A stretch of 64,000 bases of DNA from positions 124,001 to 188,000 of the forward strand of contig CAKUVD010000002.1 of the NCBI GenBank assembly GCA_934695325.1, read 5' to 3'. Each line of letters begins with the position of its first letter. The first letter of the stretch is position 1. This stretch comes from an uncultured Bacteroidales bacterium. Its GTDB lineage: Bacteria > Bacteroidota > Bacteroidia > Bacteroidales > UBA932. The notes beneath the pieces are model-generated. The model had not been told where the DNA came from. It was given only the letters and a program-made list of their open reading frames with translations, and ran no database searches. Both the position numbers and the translations under genes were made by a program. Shown here piece by piece: positions 16,370 through 25,169 of the stretch.

Positions 16370-18631
16370 ATGCTAGATTTGATTGCAGCGGCGATGCTGG
16401 TATCAGTGACTCCTTCACTGAAGGATACATTGACAAGTTCCACCGTCACTTCATCTGTGAAGCGGACGGCGTCGGAAAATGGGCTTGCCATACCTGTCAC
16501 TACATTGACAATGAAGGAACTGGAGTCTGCCTCCCTGTCTTCTCCTAAGGGTCTGTCCGGGATTGTCCCTGGCCTTATGATTCCTGATTACGGCTCGTCG
16601 ATGACATCCACCGTATATATAAGAGGTATTGGCTCCAGGATGGAGAACCCTGTGATAGGATTGTATGTGGACGACATCCCGGTGATAGACAAGAACAATT
16701 ACGACTTTTCGTTCATGGACATCAGGCGCGTTGATATGTATCGCGGCCCTCAGGGCACGCTCTACGGACGCAATTCAATGCTGGGGCTCCTTTCTGTGGA
16801 GACATTGTCCCCGGCCGTCTGGCAGGGAGTGCGTGCGTCTGCGGAATATGGCAGTGCGTCTTCATTGTCGGCGAGGCTTTCCGTCTATCAGAAGAATCTT
16901 GGCGTTGCCGCTATGTACAGGCATTCCGCAGGATTCTACACGAATGAATATACCGGAAAGAACTGTGACGTATCTGATGCGGCCGCTCTGCGTGTCCGTT
17001 ATGTGCGGAATCTGAAGAGAGCCGACATCGACAATATCCTTTCTTCGTCATATACGGACGAGGGAGGTTATCCATATAGGCTGTGGACTGCGGATGCACC
17101 TGAAAATGGGCAGGGAAAGGCACTGAACGGAGGATGGCTGCATCCGATAGGCTATAATGACAAAAGTGCTTACCGGCGTCTGTCCATTATGGACGGCTTT
17201 CGTGTCAATGCTTCCGTGCGCCGATGGAGACTGAGTTCTGTCACCAGTCTGCAGACGCTTTTCGACAAGATGGATATGGATCAGGATTTCACGACGGCGT
17301 CTATGTTCACACTGCGGCAGAGGCAGAGCCAATGCGCATTGACACAGGAGATTGTGTTGAAGCCGTTCAGCAGGGCAAGGTGGTGGGACAGCCAGGCTGG
17401 AGTCTTCGTGCTGGCGAAGTACAATGATATGTCCGCACCTGTGAATTTTCTGTCAGACGGCATCCACAGGCTGATCGAGGACAATGCCAATGCGCATATC
17501 CCGGAAGAGTTCGGAAGGCTCTCCATAAAAGAGAGCGACATCCCGATATCCAGTGATTTCTCGCTGTGGACTCTCAACGCCGCGGCATATTATGAGTCTT
17601 ATTTCACGCTTGGAAGATGGCTGCTTACCGCAGGGTTGCGGCTGGACTGTGAGAGGGACAGGATGGGGTACGACTCTGGCTCGGACATCCATTTCAAGCT
17701 CACCAGGATGCCGTCTTACATTGACCTTCAAACGAAATACAATGGTTCTGAGTCGAATGGGTTCATCCGGCTTCTCCCGAAACTTGCGGCCGCGTTTGAC
17801 GCATCGACGGCGGCTATGTGGGAGAGAGGAGTGGCTATGAAACTGGTAGCTTCGGTGTCAAGAGGGTATAAGTCAGGAGGTTTCAATACTCAGATGTTTT
17901 CTGACGTCATCCAGAACAAGATGATGACAGGTATGATGAATCGGCTCGGAGTATATCCTGACTTGGGCGAAGGACCTGAGGCTTCAGCCACGAGTTACAA
18001 GCCGGAGTCCTGCCTGGACTATGAGTTCGGGTGCAGGTTCAGGGCGAGCGTCCCTGGACATATCGTCGAGGCTTCCGCCACGGCATACTATGTCGATTGC
18101 CGTGACCAGCAGATAACGGTCTTTCCTTCTGGAAGCGGTACGGGAAGGATGATGGACAATGCCGGGAAATCACGCAGCCTGGGTGTGGAGGCGGAAATGT
18201 CGTGGAGATGGAAAGGCTTGAGCGTCAGTGCTTCAGCATCCTTTATGGATGCGCGGTTCGTCACATATTTGGATGGAAGGGCGGATTATTCCGGAAATCG
18301 AATCCCATATTCCCCGTCGTCTTCAATCTATGCCCGTGCGGCTTACAGGTTCGATGTGAATTCTCGTATGCTCAATGCCGTCACCTTGTCGGTGGACGCA
18401 GTAAGAACTGGCAGCATTGTCTGGAATGAATCTGGGGATATGAGGCAGCCTGCTTATGTCCTTCTGGGTGCGGATCTCCGCTGCTCGTTCAGAGGCATTG
18501 ACCTGTTCCTCCGTGGAGAGAATCTGACGGATGCTGATTATTGCACGTTTTATTTCAAGTCTGTCGGAAACTCTTTTTTCCAGACAGGGAAGCCTTGCCG
18601 CTGGAATGCGGGTGTCTCAATGTCTTTCTGA
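16370..18631 (+). CDS. TonB-dependent outer-membrane receptor
   Basis: A 753-residue receptor. A short N-terminal signal-like stretch leads to a plug domain with LSGIVPGLMIPDYG, the segment TVYIRGIGSRMENPVIGLYVD and the plug signature VDMYRGPQGTLYGRNS. A beta-barrel follows, ending FRGIDLFLRGENLTDADYCT and a C-terminal aromatic residue (SMSF). It has no SusC-type carboxypeptidase-D-like N-terminal domain. It therefore resembles siderophore/heme or small-metabolite receptors rather than glycan importers. It is followed by a small lipoprotein that is probably co-transcribed. The ligand cannot be read from the sequence. Confidence 0.92.
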   Translation: MLDLIAAAMLVSVTPSLKDTLTSSTVTSSVKRTASENGLAIPVTTLTMKELESASLSSPKGLSGIVPGLMIPDYGSSMTSTVYIRGIGSRMENPVIGLYVDDIPVIDKNNYDFSFMDIRRVDMYRGPQGTLYGRNSMLGLLSVETLSPAVWQGVRASAEYGSASSLSARLSVYQKNLGVAAMYRHSAGFYTNEYTGKNCDVSDAAALRVRYVRNLKRADIDNILSSSYTDEGGYPYRLWTADAPENGQGKALNGGWLHPIGYNDKSAYRRLSIMDGFRVNASVRRWRLSSVTSLQTLFDKMDMDQDFTTASMFTLRQRQSQCALTQEIVLKPFSRARWWDSQAGVFVLAKYNDMSAPVNFLSDGIHRLIEDNANAHIPEEFGRLSIKESDIPISSDFSLWTLNAAAYYESYFTLGRWLLTAGLRLDCERDRMGYDSGSDIHFKLTRMPSYIDLQTKYNGSESNGFIRLLPKLAAAFDASTAAMWERGVAMKLVASVSRGYKSGGFNTQMFSDVIQNKMMTGMMNRLGVYPDLGEGPEASATSYKPESCLDYEFGCRFRASVPGHIVEASATAYYVDCRDQQITVFPSGSGTGRMMDNAGKSRSLGVEAEMSWRWKGLSVSASASFMDARFVTYLDGRADYSGNRIPYSPSSSIYARAAYRFDVNSRMLNAVTLSVDAVRTGSIVWNESGDMRQPAYVLLGADLRCSFRGIDLFLRGENLTDADYCTFYFKSVGNSFFQTGKPCRWNAGVSMSF

Positions 18632-18660
18632 ATACAATAATAATTATTATAGATGATGAT

Positions 18661-19125
18661 ATGAAAAGAATTGTTTTTGCTGTTGCGGCATCAATGCTTG
18701 CGCTCTTTATGGTTGGCTGCTCCAAGAATCCTTCAGGTTCCGATCCTGTAATCGACCCTGTAGAGGATATCTCTTATACTGGGGTGCTGAACGTGACATC
18801 AGGCGGCGTGGAGAATGCCTCTGAGAATGTCAATGTTAGCGTGTCCTTCAATGAGGACAAGACTGTGGACATTCTGCTTCACAAGGTGAAGTTCGTCCCT
18901 CAGATGCCTTTTCCGCTGGATGTGACTGTCCCCGGTGTCAAGTATGAATGTCGGGATGGAGTATATTCACTCTCAGGTGACGGCATTGTCCCTGTTGCGG
19001 TGGGGGTCCCTTATGAGAAATTCAAGGTTTCAGGCCTGACTGGGACATTGGACGAGAATACATTGTCGTTGTCATTGAGATTCGGCCAGTATCCGACATC
19101 ATATTCGGGAGCCAGGAAGAAGTAG
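18661..19125 (+). CDS. Small calycin-like lipoprotein, partner of the TonB receptor
   Basis: A 154-residue protein. ATG at 18661 begins MKRIVFAVAA and the signal peptide ends MVGCSKN. The mature part has repeated beta-strand-like segments (YTGVLNV, VNVSVSFNEDKTVDILLHKV, LSLSLRFGQYP), consistent with a calycin-type barrel. Such proteins occur next to TonB-dependent receptors in Bacteroidetes. It lies 29 bases after the receptor stop and so is likely translated from the same message. It may present ligand to the receptor on the cell surface, which is inferred. Confidence 0.82.
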   Translation: MKRIVFAVAASMLALFMVGCSKNPSGSDPVIDPVEDISYTGVLNVTSGGVENASENVNVSVSFNEDKTVDILLHKVKFVPQMPFPLDVTVPGVKYECRDGVYSLSGDGIVPVAVGVPYEKFKVSGLTGTLDENTLSLSLRFGQYPTSYSGARKK

Positions 19126-19222
19126 TGCTTGGTCGAGATGTTGAAATTGTTATTGATTCATCGTTTTAATATACGGATTTGTAAGCGCTGAAAATAAATT
19201 TTCGCAGATTTTTACAGAAAAA

Positions 19223-19254
19223 TTTGGCAATAACGTTTTATGGTTGTATCTTTG
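19223..19254 (+). promoter_or_regulatory. Putative promoter of a small RNA or leader
   Basis: TTTG at 19223-19226 and TATCTTTG at 19247-19254 are separated by 20 bases. This is one of the best matches in the window to the Bacteroidota -33/-7 promoter, yet the next gene starts only at 19462. Confidence 0.65.
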
Positions 19255-19260
19255 CAAACA

Positions 19261-19346
19261 GACAATAAAAGGTTTTTATGTCTATTTGTTAAGTTCGTTT
19301 TATATAGGGGTCCGGTCCTTTGTGAAAAGCACCGGATTCTTTTTTT
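19261..19346 (+). ncRNA. Putative small RNA (about 85 nt) or attenuated leader
   Basis: Immediately after the promoter at 19223-19254, a short segment holds two hairpins and no coding region. The first is an A/T-rich hairpin (gacaataaaa pairing into tttttatgtc, 19261-19282). The second is a terminator (tccggt...accgga with a GTGA loop and an eight-T run, 19311-19346). A separate promoter motif for the downstream lipoprotein lies at 19426, so this unit seems to be transcribed on its own. It matches no RNA family I recognise. Confidence 0.5.
19311..19346 (+). terminator. Rho-independent terminator
   Basis: tccggt-c-cttt pairs with aaag-c-accgga around a GTGA loop, and ttcttttttt follows. It closes the putative small RNA. 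Confidence 0.8.
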
Positions 19347-19425
19347 CTATATGTTTCGAGTCCGCCTCGCTTCTCTGAAAAATTCCTGAAAGGATAAAAA
19401 AATCGTCCTTTTTCTGAAAAATGAT

Positions 19426-19433
19426 TAACTTTG
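19426..19433 (+). promoter_or_regulatory. Putative -7 promoter element of the large lipoprotein
   Basis: TAACTTTG matches TAnnTTTG and lies 28 bases before the ATG at 19462. Confidence 0.5.
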
Positions 19434-19461
19434 CGAATGAACTTTAACAAATTTTATCTTT

Positions 19462-21477
19462 ATGCGACTCAATCTGATCAAATGCTTTTCCGTGTTGGCC
19501 GCCGTATCGGCTTTCCTGGTGTCCTGCAAGGAAGACAATCCTGAAGAAAAAGAAATTCCTGAGGTGAAACTTGCCTATGTAGGCTCTGATTCCCAGTCTA
19601 TTACATTTACATTGACCTCATCTGATGCCGAAGAGATGGCGTATTATTATACGAGTGATGCCGAAGAAGGAAAGAAGCTCCTTTCCGGAGAACTGGTGTT
19701 CAGCCTTGGGGCCGCTGTGGCGGTTTCTGCCGAACCTGTCGAGGTGACGATTCCAGACCTTGCGCCGGAAACTGCATATTGGGTATATGCTTCCGCAAGG
19801 AAAGGCTATGAATACAGCGTCACTGATTCCATCAGAGTGGTGACTCCGGCCGTGGCCAGATATCTTTCAGCCGGAGACGTCTCCACTGTCAGCCTGTCTT
19901 ATAAGGTGGATGCTCCTGAGGATGCGACTTATCGCCATATGTATCTGGAAGGATGGGACTTCAATGACAAGCTGGCTTCTGCTATGGAGTCGGAGGGCAA
20001 TGAGTTCGATATGAATGTGTTCCTCTGGAATCTTCTTGCGGACTATGGCCACGATGCGCAGGGCTCCCAGACGTTCACTTGGAAAAACGGTGACGAAGAT
20101 GTCCTGAAAGGAAAGAGCGTTTCCCTTTATGGAGGGCACCGTTATGTCGCCATCTTCAGTTTCATTGAGGGTGAGACCTCGTGGAAAGGCGATGCGGAAT
20201 TTGTGGAGATGGAACTCCCGGCGGCAGGTAAGTCGTCAGAGTCTGTCGAGTTTACGGACGAGACGGTTACATCTGACAAAGTGCGTGTCCGGATGGACTT
20301 CGACAACTCCAAGGTAAGTTTCATCAGCTATGGGCTCTATAAGAAGGAGTCGTATGATGCGAAGCTGGCTGCCGACGGAGATGACGGAATGAAGAATTAT
20401 CTGTATGAATATGGATATAAGGCCTGGAATACATATACTGATGCCTGGACTGCAGAGTCCGGGACGGAATATGTGCTCGCCGTAATGGGCGTGGATATGA
20501 ACGGAGATTCTTTCTTGTGCAGCAAGGTCTATTCGACACCGCTCCCTGAACCTGTACTTGACATCAAGATGGTGGCATACGACCGTGAACTGGAGGGATA
20601 CCACGACTACAGTACAGTGAAGGTGGACGTTACGATGAAGAATTTCGTGGAGCTGAACTATGAAGAGGTTGTCCGTGCCGCACTGATGCCTAAATCTCAG
20701 TGGGAGGCCACGTTTATGGAATTCGGGATGAGCCCTGAAGACTGCATCGCGACGATGCCGGAGACAGCGTGGTATATGATTCCGACTCCGTTCCAAGGCA
20801 GCGAGATCACATCACTGAAGGAAAAGGGGACTTGTACCAGAATAGAAAGCGACCTGGAATCTGATACGGAATATATATTCGTCGTGATGTTCCCGTATAA
20901 CGAGCAGTGGTACTTCAAGTCTGCCACAGCCACTCTAGCGGAAGAGCCGGAGGAGGGAGAGGCTACGGCTGGATATAAGGCTTTCCTCGGGAACTGGACT
21001 GTAAGCGGAAAGGCCTCCCCAGGCTATAAGGATATGACATATAGCCTTCGTTTCGAGCAGCTTACGGTGAACAGATCGTATAAGGTATATGGCTGGTCCA
21101 AGTCATCTGCCGGTGAGGATTTCCCGTTCGTGGCGAGATATGACAGCGCATCCGGGAAGATTCTGATTGACGGTTACCAGAAGCTCGGGACGACGGCCAT
21201 TGAAGGTAAGAATTACGAAATCAGGCTTGCGGCGCTGATTCCGTTCAGCGGTGTCAATGCTATGTGCAATTATGATGGCACCATTTATAAAGGGACGGTG
21301 CGCGATGCCGGGAATCAGCAGATCCTGGCTCTGTCGCCTGAGTTCTTTATGAGAGACGGCAAGACGTATGAGGTTCAGTCTATGGGCTATGCGGCCGTGA
21401 ACGCCGATACAGGCAGTCTGGAAGGCGGTCTGGATGAATTCGATATGATGGAGTTCAAGATCACCAGGGACAAATGA
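19462..21477 (+). CDS. Large FnIII-like repeat lipoprotein of unknown function
   Basis: A 671-residue protein. The signal peptide ends FLVSCKED. Several FnIII-like units follow, each closing with a tyrosine-rich strand such as ETAYWVYASARKG, HRYVAIFSFIEG, GTEYVLAVMGVDMNG and DTEYIFVVMFPYN. The last 170 residues begin GYKAFLGNWTVSGKA and look like a separate lipocalin-like beta-barrel domain. No catalytic motif is visible. The repeat style recalls the three-repeat lipoprotein at 8938-10140. A hairpin at 21502-21542 follows. Probably a surface binding or structural protein. Confidence 0.83.
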   Translation: MRLNLIKCFSVLAAVSAFLVSCKEDNPEEKEIPEVKLAYVGSDSQSITFTLTSSDAEEMAYYYTSDAEEGKKLLSGELVFSLGAAVAVSAEPVEVTIPDLAPETAYWVYASARKGYEYSVTDSIRVVTPAVARYLSAGDVSTVSLSYKVDAPEDATYRHMYLEGWDFNDKLASAMESEGNEFDMNVFLWNLLADYGHDAQGSQTFTWKNGDEDVLKGKSVSLYGGHRYVAIFSFIEGETSWKGDAEFVEMELPAAGKSSESVEFTDETVTSDKVRVRMDFDNSKVSFISYGLYKKESYDAKLAADGDDGMKNYLYEYGYKAWNTYTDAWTAESGTEYVLAVMGVDMNGDSFLCSKVYSTPLPEPVLDIKMVAYDRELEGYHDYSTVKVDVTMKNFVELNYEEVVRAALMPKSQWEATFMEFGMSPEDCIATMPETAWYMIPTPFQGSEITSLKEKGTCTRIESDLESDTEYIFVVMFPYNEQWYFKSATATLAEEPEEGEATAGYKAFLGNWTVSGKASPGYKDMTYSLRFEQLTVNRSYKVYGWSKSSAGEDFPFVARYDSASGKILIDGYQKLGTTAIEGKNYEIRLAALIPFSGVNAMCNYDGTIYKGTVRDAGNQQILALSPEFFMRDGKTYEVQSMGYAAVNADTGSLEGGLDEFDMMEFKITRDK

Positions 21478-21501
21478 CGATGGCTGACTGAATGAGACAT
21501 T

Positions 21502-21542
21502 GTGGCGGGGGAGCCGGAGGATTATCTCGGCTTTCCCGCCAC
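21502..21542 (+). terminator. Strong terminator-like hairpin
   Basis: gtggcgggggagccg pairs with cggctttcccgccac as a 15-base-pair stem with two G-T pairs. The following tract (tgcttctt) is only weakly T-rich, so termination may be inefficient or factor-dependent. Confidence 0.6.
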
Positions 21543-21610
21543 TGCTTCTTATGTCGGTGCAGTTATTGCGCTGCATCCGGGGACTATGTTCGTCAGTCAA
21601 AAAAAATGAC

Positions 21611-21618
21611 TAAATTTG
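21611..21618 (+). promoter_or_regulatory. Putative -7 promoter element of the lipid cluster
   Basis: TAAATTTG matches TAnnTTTG and lies 71 bases before the acyltransferase ATG at 21690. The -33 element is weak. It is probably the main promoter of the following operon. Confidence 0.5.
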
Positions 21619-21689
21619 ACAGATTTTTTCTTCCGGTGCCAGTGATGGCGAGAGGATTCAGGTCAAACAGATTCTAAGAAATCAGTAGA

Positions 21690-23042
21690 ATGTCAAGAGA
21701 ACAGATGCCTGCATTATATCGGTGGCTGAAGGCGTATATACGAATCTTGGTCGAAAGAGTATATTACAGGCGCACATATTACATAGATAAGGACAATGTC
21801 CCTGCTGACGGGACGCCGCTTCTTATCGTGTCGGATCATCAGAACAGTCTTAACGATGCGCTGGGAATACTCTTGTCGATATGCGACAGGGTGGTACACT
21901 TCATCGTCAGGGCAGATGTGTTCGCTCTCAGTCCGCTTGCGGACAAATTCCTCCGAGCCATAGGTCTTCTGCCGGCATTTCGGCTTAACTGGGAGGGCGA
22001 GCAGGCTCTCAGCAACAACGGCGCCACGTTCCGCGACTCCGAAAAGGCTCTCCTGGACGGCAGCACCGTGGTCATCTACCCGGAAGCCGGCCATCAGGAC
22101 AAGCATTGGCTCGGTACATTCACATACGGATATACGAAGATGGCTTTCGATGCCGCGGAGATGGGCGGTTTCGAGAAAGATGTGTTCATCCTGCCGAGCT
22201 GCAACCACTACTCCGAATACCGCGGCCTCCGTACCGATATGATGATAAGATACGGCACCCCGATATCCCTCAAACCGTACTACGAGCTGTACAAGACCAG
22301 GCCGAGGACGGCCCAGAGGGAGGTCAATGCCCTTGTACGTGAGCAGATAAAAGGTATGATGCTCAGCATTGATGACGTGGATGACTACGATGCCATAGAT
22401 TATATAAGGCAGAGTTCATACGGGCGTGGGTATGCGAAGTCAAGGGGGCTCGACCCTGACAACCTTCCGCAGAAGCTCGACTCCGACAAGAAGCTCGTGG
22501 AGGCGCTGGCGGAGGCCAAGGCTGCCGCTCCTGATAAGGTCAATGCAGTATATTCCGGGGTCCGGTCTTTCATCAGCGACACACGCAGCAGCGGCTTGGA
22601 TGACAGTGTCATTGACCATAGTATGAGCAAAGGCGAGATGGCGGCGGAAGCGGCGGTCATATTGGTGTTGCTTCCTCTGGCGGTCTTCGCATTGTGGCCG
22701 TCCGTATTCTGCTGGCTCATACCTAAGCATTTTTCGGACAAGGCCGAGGACAAGATGTTCTCCGGGACATTCCTCATAGCGCTGAACGTCCTGTTCCTGT
22801 TCCCTGTATTCGGACTGATGACATTCATTGTCACGTGGATGAAGGCGAGTCTGGTAGCGGCAGTGCTTTACGTGGCATTGATTCCTCTGCTCTGCCTGTT
22901 CGAATGGACTTATGCAGGATGGATACGCGAGCTTGTTCAGAATGTAAGGGCGATGAAGGCGGAAAAGACCGGAGCGCTGGATGCTCTGAGACGACGCAAG
23001 GCGGCACTTTACAAGAGCATTGACACAGTCCTCGGGCGGTAG
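21690..23042 (+). CDS. PlsC-like glycerol/lipid acyltransferase with C-terminal membrane segments
   Basis: A 450-residue protein. The N-terminal 240 residues are an LPLAT domain. His50 and Asp56 (DHQNSLND) form the HX5D version of the acyltransferase motif seen in Bacteroidetes members, and YPEAGHQDKHW is the glycerol/phosphate-binding block. A charged linker follows. Two or three membrane segments lie in residues 310-420, and the tail is basic. It opens a set of genes for fatty-acyl synthesis and export. It could attach the cluster's acyl product to a membrane lipid head group, or serve general phospholipid synthesis. The cluster role is inferred from position. Confidence 0.85.
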   Translation: MSREQMPALYRWLKAYIRILVERVYYRRTYYIDKDNVPADGTPLLIVSDHQNSLNDALGILLSICDRVVHFIVRADVFALSPLADKFLRAIGLLPAFRLNWEGEQALSNNGATFRDSEKALLDGSTVVIYPEAGHQDKHWLGTFTYGYTKMAFDAAEMGGFEKDVFILPSCNHYSEYRGLRTDMMIRYGTPISLKPYYELYKTRPRTAQREVNALVREQIKGMMLSIDDVDDYDAIDYIRQSSYGRGYAKSRGLDPDNLPQKLDSDKKLVEALAEAKAAAPDKVNAVYSGVRSFISDTRSSGLDDSVIDHSMSKGEMAAEAAVILVLLPLAVFALWPSVFCWLIPKHFSDKAEDKMFSGTFLIALNVLFLFPVFGLMTFIVTWMKASLVAAVLYVALIPLLCLFEWTYAGWIRELVQNVRAMKAEKTGALDALRRRKAALYKSIDTVLGR

Positions 23043-23121
23043 GACCGGCCCTTGGCAAAGGAGTAGACATATATTTATTTGACGTCCGGAGTGGACGCAT
23101 AGGATAGAAAACATATTGAAA

Positions 23122-24348
23122 ATGGAACAGCATAGAGTTGTAATTACCGGAATGGGCATCTATTCGTGCCTCGGAACTACATTGGATGAGGTCCGCGACT
23201 CCCTCTACAACGGAAAGTCGGGCATCATCTTCGACCCGGAGCGCAAGGCGATGGGCTTCCGTTCAGCGCTCACGGCCAAGGTCGTTGTGCCGGACTTGAA
23301 AAAGGAACTTTCACGCTCTCAGAGAGTGTTTATGCCGGAGCAGGCTAAATATGCGTATTGCGCGACACGCGATGCGCTCAGGAATGCCGGCATAGACCAG
23401 GAATGGCTGAACACCCACGAAGTAGGACTGCTGTACGGAAATGACAGCTCCACCGTGCCTGTGGTCAATGCGGTGGACATTATGCGTGAGAAGAAAGATA
23501 CCACGTTGTGCGGCTCAGGAGCGATTTTCCAGTCGATGAACAGCACTGTCACTATGAACCTCGGCTGCATCTTCAAGCTGAAGGGCATTAACCTCACTGT
23601 GTCAGGGGCCTGCGCCAGCGGCTCGCACGCCATAGGACTTGGCGCCCTGCTTATCCAGAACGGACTGCAGGATATGGTCGTATGCGGAGGCGCTCAGGAG
23701 GTGAATCCGTGGTCTGTCGGCTCGTTCGACGGGATATCTGCGTTTTCCACGAGGGAGAACGAGCCGGAGAAGGCGAGCCGTCCGTTCGACCGTGACCGCG
23801 ACGGGCTCGTGCCTGGTGGCGGCGCGGCCACTGTCATCATAGAAAGCTACGAGTCGGCTGTCCGCAGGGGCGCTCCGATTATCGCAGAGGTGCTTGGGTA
23901 CGGTTTCTCAGGAAATGGCGACCATATCTCTTCTCCGAATGTCGAGGGCCCGAGCCGCTCGCTGGAGATGGCTATCCGCCGTGCCGGCGTCAGCAAGGAG
24001 GAAATCGGATATATCAATGCCCACGCCACGTCCACTCACGTCGGCGACACGAACGAGGCCAAGGCTATCTTCAATGTCTTCGGCGGTCAGCGTGTCGAGG
24101 TCACGAGCACCAAGTCCCAGACCGGGCACGAGATGTGGATGGCAGGAGCCAGCGAAGTGATCTATTCCATCCTTATGATGAAGAACGACTTCATCGCGGC
24201 AAATCTCAATTTCGAGAATCCGGATGAGGACTCCGCCAAGCTGCTTATCCCTGCCGTGCGTGTCGAGAAGCACTTTGACACATTCCTCTCGAACTCGTTC
24301 GGTTTCGGCGGCACGAACTCGACACTTATCGTCCGCGACATCCGTTGA
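23122..24348 (+). CDS. Beta-ketoacyl-ACP synthase (FabF/KAS II-like)
   Basis: A 408-residue condensing enzyme with a complete Cys-His-His triad: Cys164 (SGACASGSH), His301 (NAHATSTHVGD) and His336 (KSQTGHEMW). The C-terminal FGFGGTNST loop is typical. It extends an acyl-ACP with malonyl-ACP. The ATG at 23122 is used rather than the TTG six bases earlier. It is followed by an ACP, a dehydratase and a thioesterase. No second ketosynthase or chain-length factor is present, unlike aryl-polyene clusters with several. It therefore either works alone, iteratively, or with housekeeping FabF/FabB. Confidence 0.94.
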   Translation: MEQHRVVITGMGIYSCLGTTLDEVRDSLYNGKSGIIFDPERKAMGFRSALTAKVVVPDLKKELSRSQRVFMPEQAKYAYCATRDALRNAGIDQEWLNTHEVGLLYGNDSSTVPVVNAVDIMREKKDTTLCGSGAIFQSMNSTVTMNLGCIFKLKGINLTVSGACASGSHAIGLGALLIQNGLQDMVVCGGAQEVNPWSVGSFDGISAFSTRENEPEKASRPFDRDRDGLVPGGGAATVIIESYESAVRRGAPIIAEVLGYGFSGNGDHISSPNVEGPSRSLEMAIRRAGVSKEEIGYINAHATSTHVGDTNEAKAIFNVFGGQRVEVTSTKSQTGHEMWMAGASEVIYSILMMKNDFIAANLNFENPDEDSAKLLIPAVRVEKHFDTFLSNSFGFGGTNSTLIVRDIR

Positions 24349-24425
24349 GGCCTTGGCGTCTTGCCGGATAAAGGCGTGTCCCACCGGACCGGGCGGGAAG
24401 AAGAAACAAACATAAACTAAATAAA

Positions 24426-24668
24426 ATGGAAAAACAGGAATTAATCGAAAAAATCAATTCTGCATTGGCAGAGGAATTCGAGGTGGAGGAGTCTGTAATC
24501 ACTCCCGACGCACCTATCAAAGAGACATTGGAACTGGACAGCCTCAGCCTTGTGGATCTCGTCGCTCTCATCGAGTCTAACTTCGGCATAAAGATCCAGG
24601 GCTCGGAGGTATCTCACATCAAGACCTTCGCCACCCTCTACGATTTTGTTTACGACAGATTGAAGTAA
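24426..24668 (+). CDS. Acyl carrier protein
   Basis: An 80-residue acidic helical protein with phosphopantetheine attachment at Ser39 in ELDSLSLVDLV. It is a second-copy ACP dedicated to this cluster, because it sits between the ketosynthase and the dehydratase. It carries the growing chain as a thioester. The start ATG at 24426 follows an A-rich leader. It is distinct from housekeeping AcpP, whose motif is usually DSLD. Confidence 0.95.
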   Translation: MEKQELIEKINSALAEEFEVEESVITPDAPIKETLELDSLSLVDLVALIESNFGIKIQGSEVSHIKTFATLYDFVYDRLK

Positions 24669-24681
24669 ACGCCGTGGTTTC

Positions 24682-24721
24682 CGCACCGGTGCGTATGGAG
24701 ATAGGTTCTGCACACCGGTGT
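24682..24721. promoter_or_regulatory. Pair of CACCGGTG palindromes between ACP and dehydratase genes
   Basis: CGCACCGGTGCG (24682-24693) and ACACCGGTGT (24712-24721) share the core CACCGGTG, with centres 29 bases apart (close to three helical turns). They fill the 69-base gap inside the operon. They could be a tandem operator or weak RNA hairpins; function is unknown. Confidence 0.4.
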
Positions 24722-24737
24722 ATATAATCGGATTGTT

Positions 24738-25169
24738 ATGGAAGACAATGTCTTGGTTCAGGGCGAGGAGATTTTCCGCCTTATACCGCAGCGGCCACCG
24801 ATGACGATGGTCGATACTCTGTTCCGTGCCGATGAGACAGGTGGCGAGACGGGACTGACCATATCTGAAGACAATGTCTTCTGTATCGGAGGGCGTCTGA
24901 TAGAGCCGGGCATCATCGAGCACTCGGCGCAGAGCGCGGCCGCCTTTGCGGGATACCGATACTATCTGGCCGGCGAGAAGCCGCATATAGGACTGATAGG
25001 TGAGATAAAGACCTTCCGCATAGAGCGGACTCCGAAGTCCGGAGAACGTCTGCGCACAAAAGTTGCAGTCGTTGGCGAGGCTATGGGGATGTCCCTTCTG
25101 GAGACCGAGACGTTCTCCGCCGGGGAAAGGATAGCCGGTGGTCAGATTAAGATATTCATAGTTGATTAA
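24738..25169 (+). CDS. FabZ/ApeI-like hot-dog 3-hydroxyacyl-ACP dehydratase
   Basis: A 143-residue single hot-dog protein. The family's catalytic segment is recognisable: RLIPQRPPMTMVDTLF corresponds to the FabZ segment that normally reads PHRxPFLLVD. IEPGIIEHSAQSAAAF is the helix holding the catalytic acid. The usual His is Gln here (IPQRPP). The enzyme should dehydrate 3-hydroxyacyl-ACP to the enoyl form, making double bonds for a polyene or unsaturated chain, unless the substitution alters activity. The stop overlaps the start of the thioesterase by 8 bases, indicating coupled translation. Confidence 0.85.
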   Translation: MEDNVLVQGEEIFRLIPQRPPMTMVDTLFRADETGGETGLTISEDNVFCIGGRLIEPGIIEHSAQSAAAFAGYRYYLAGEKPHIGLIGEIKTFRIERTPKSGERLRTKVAVVGEAMGMSLLETETFSAGERIAGGQIKIFIVD

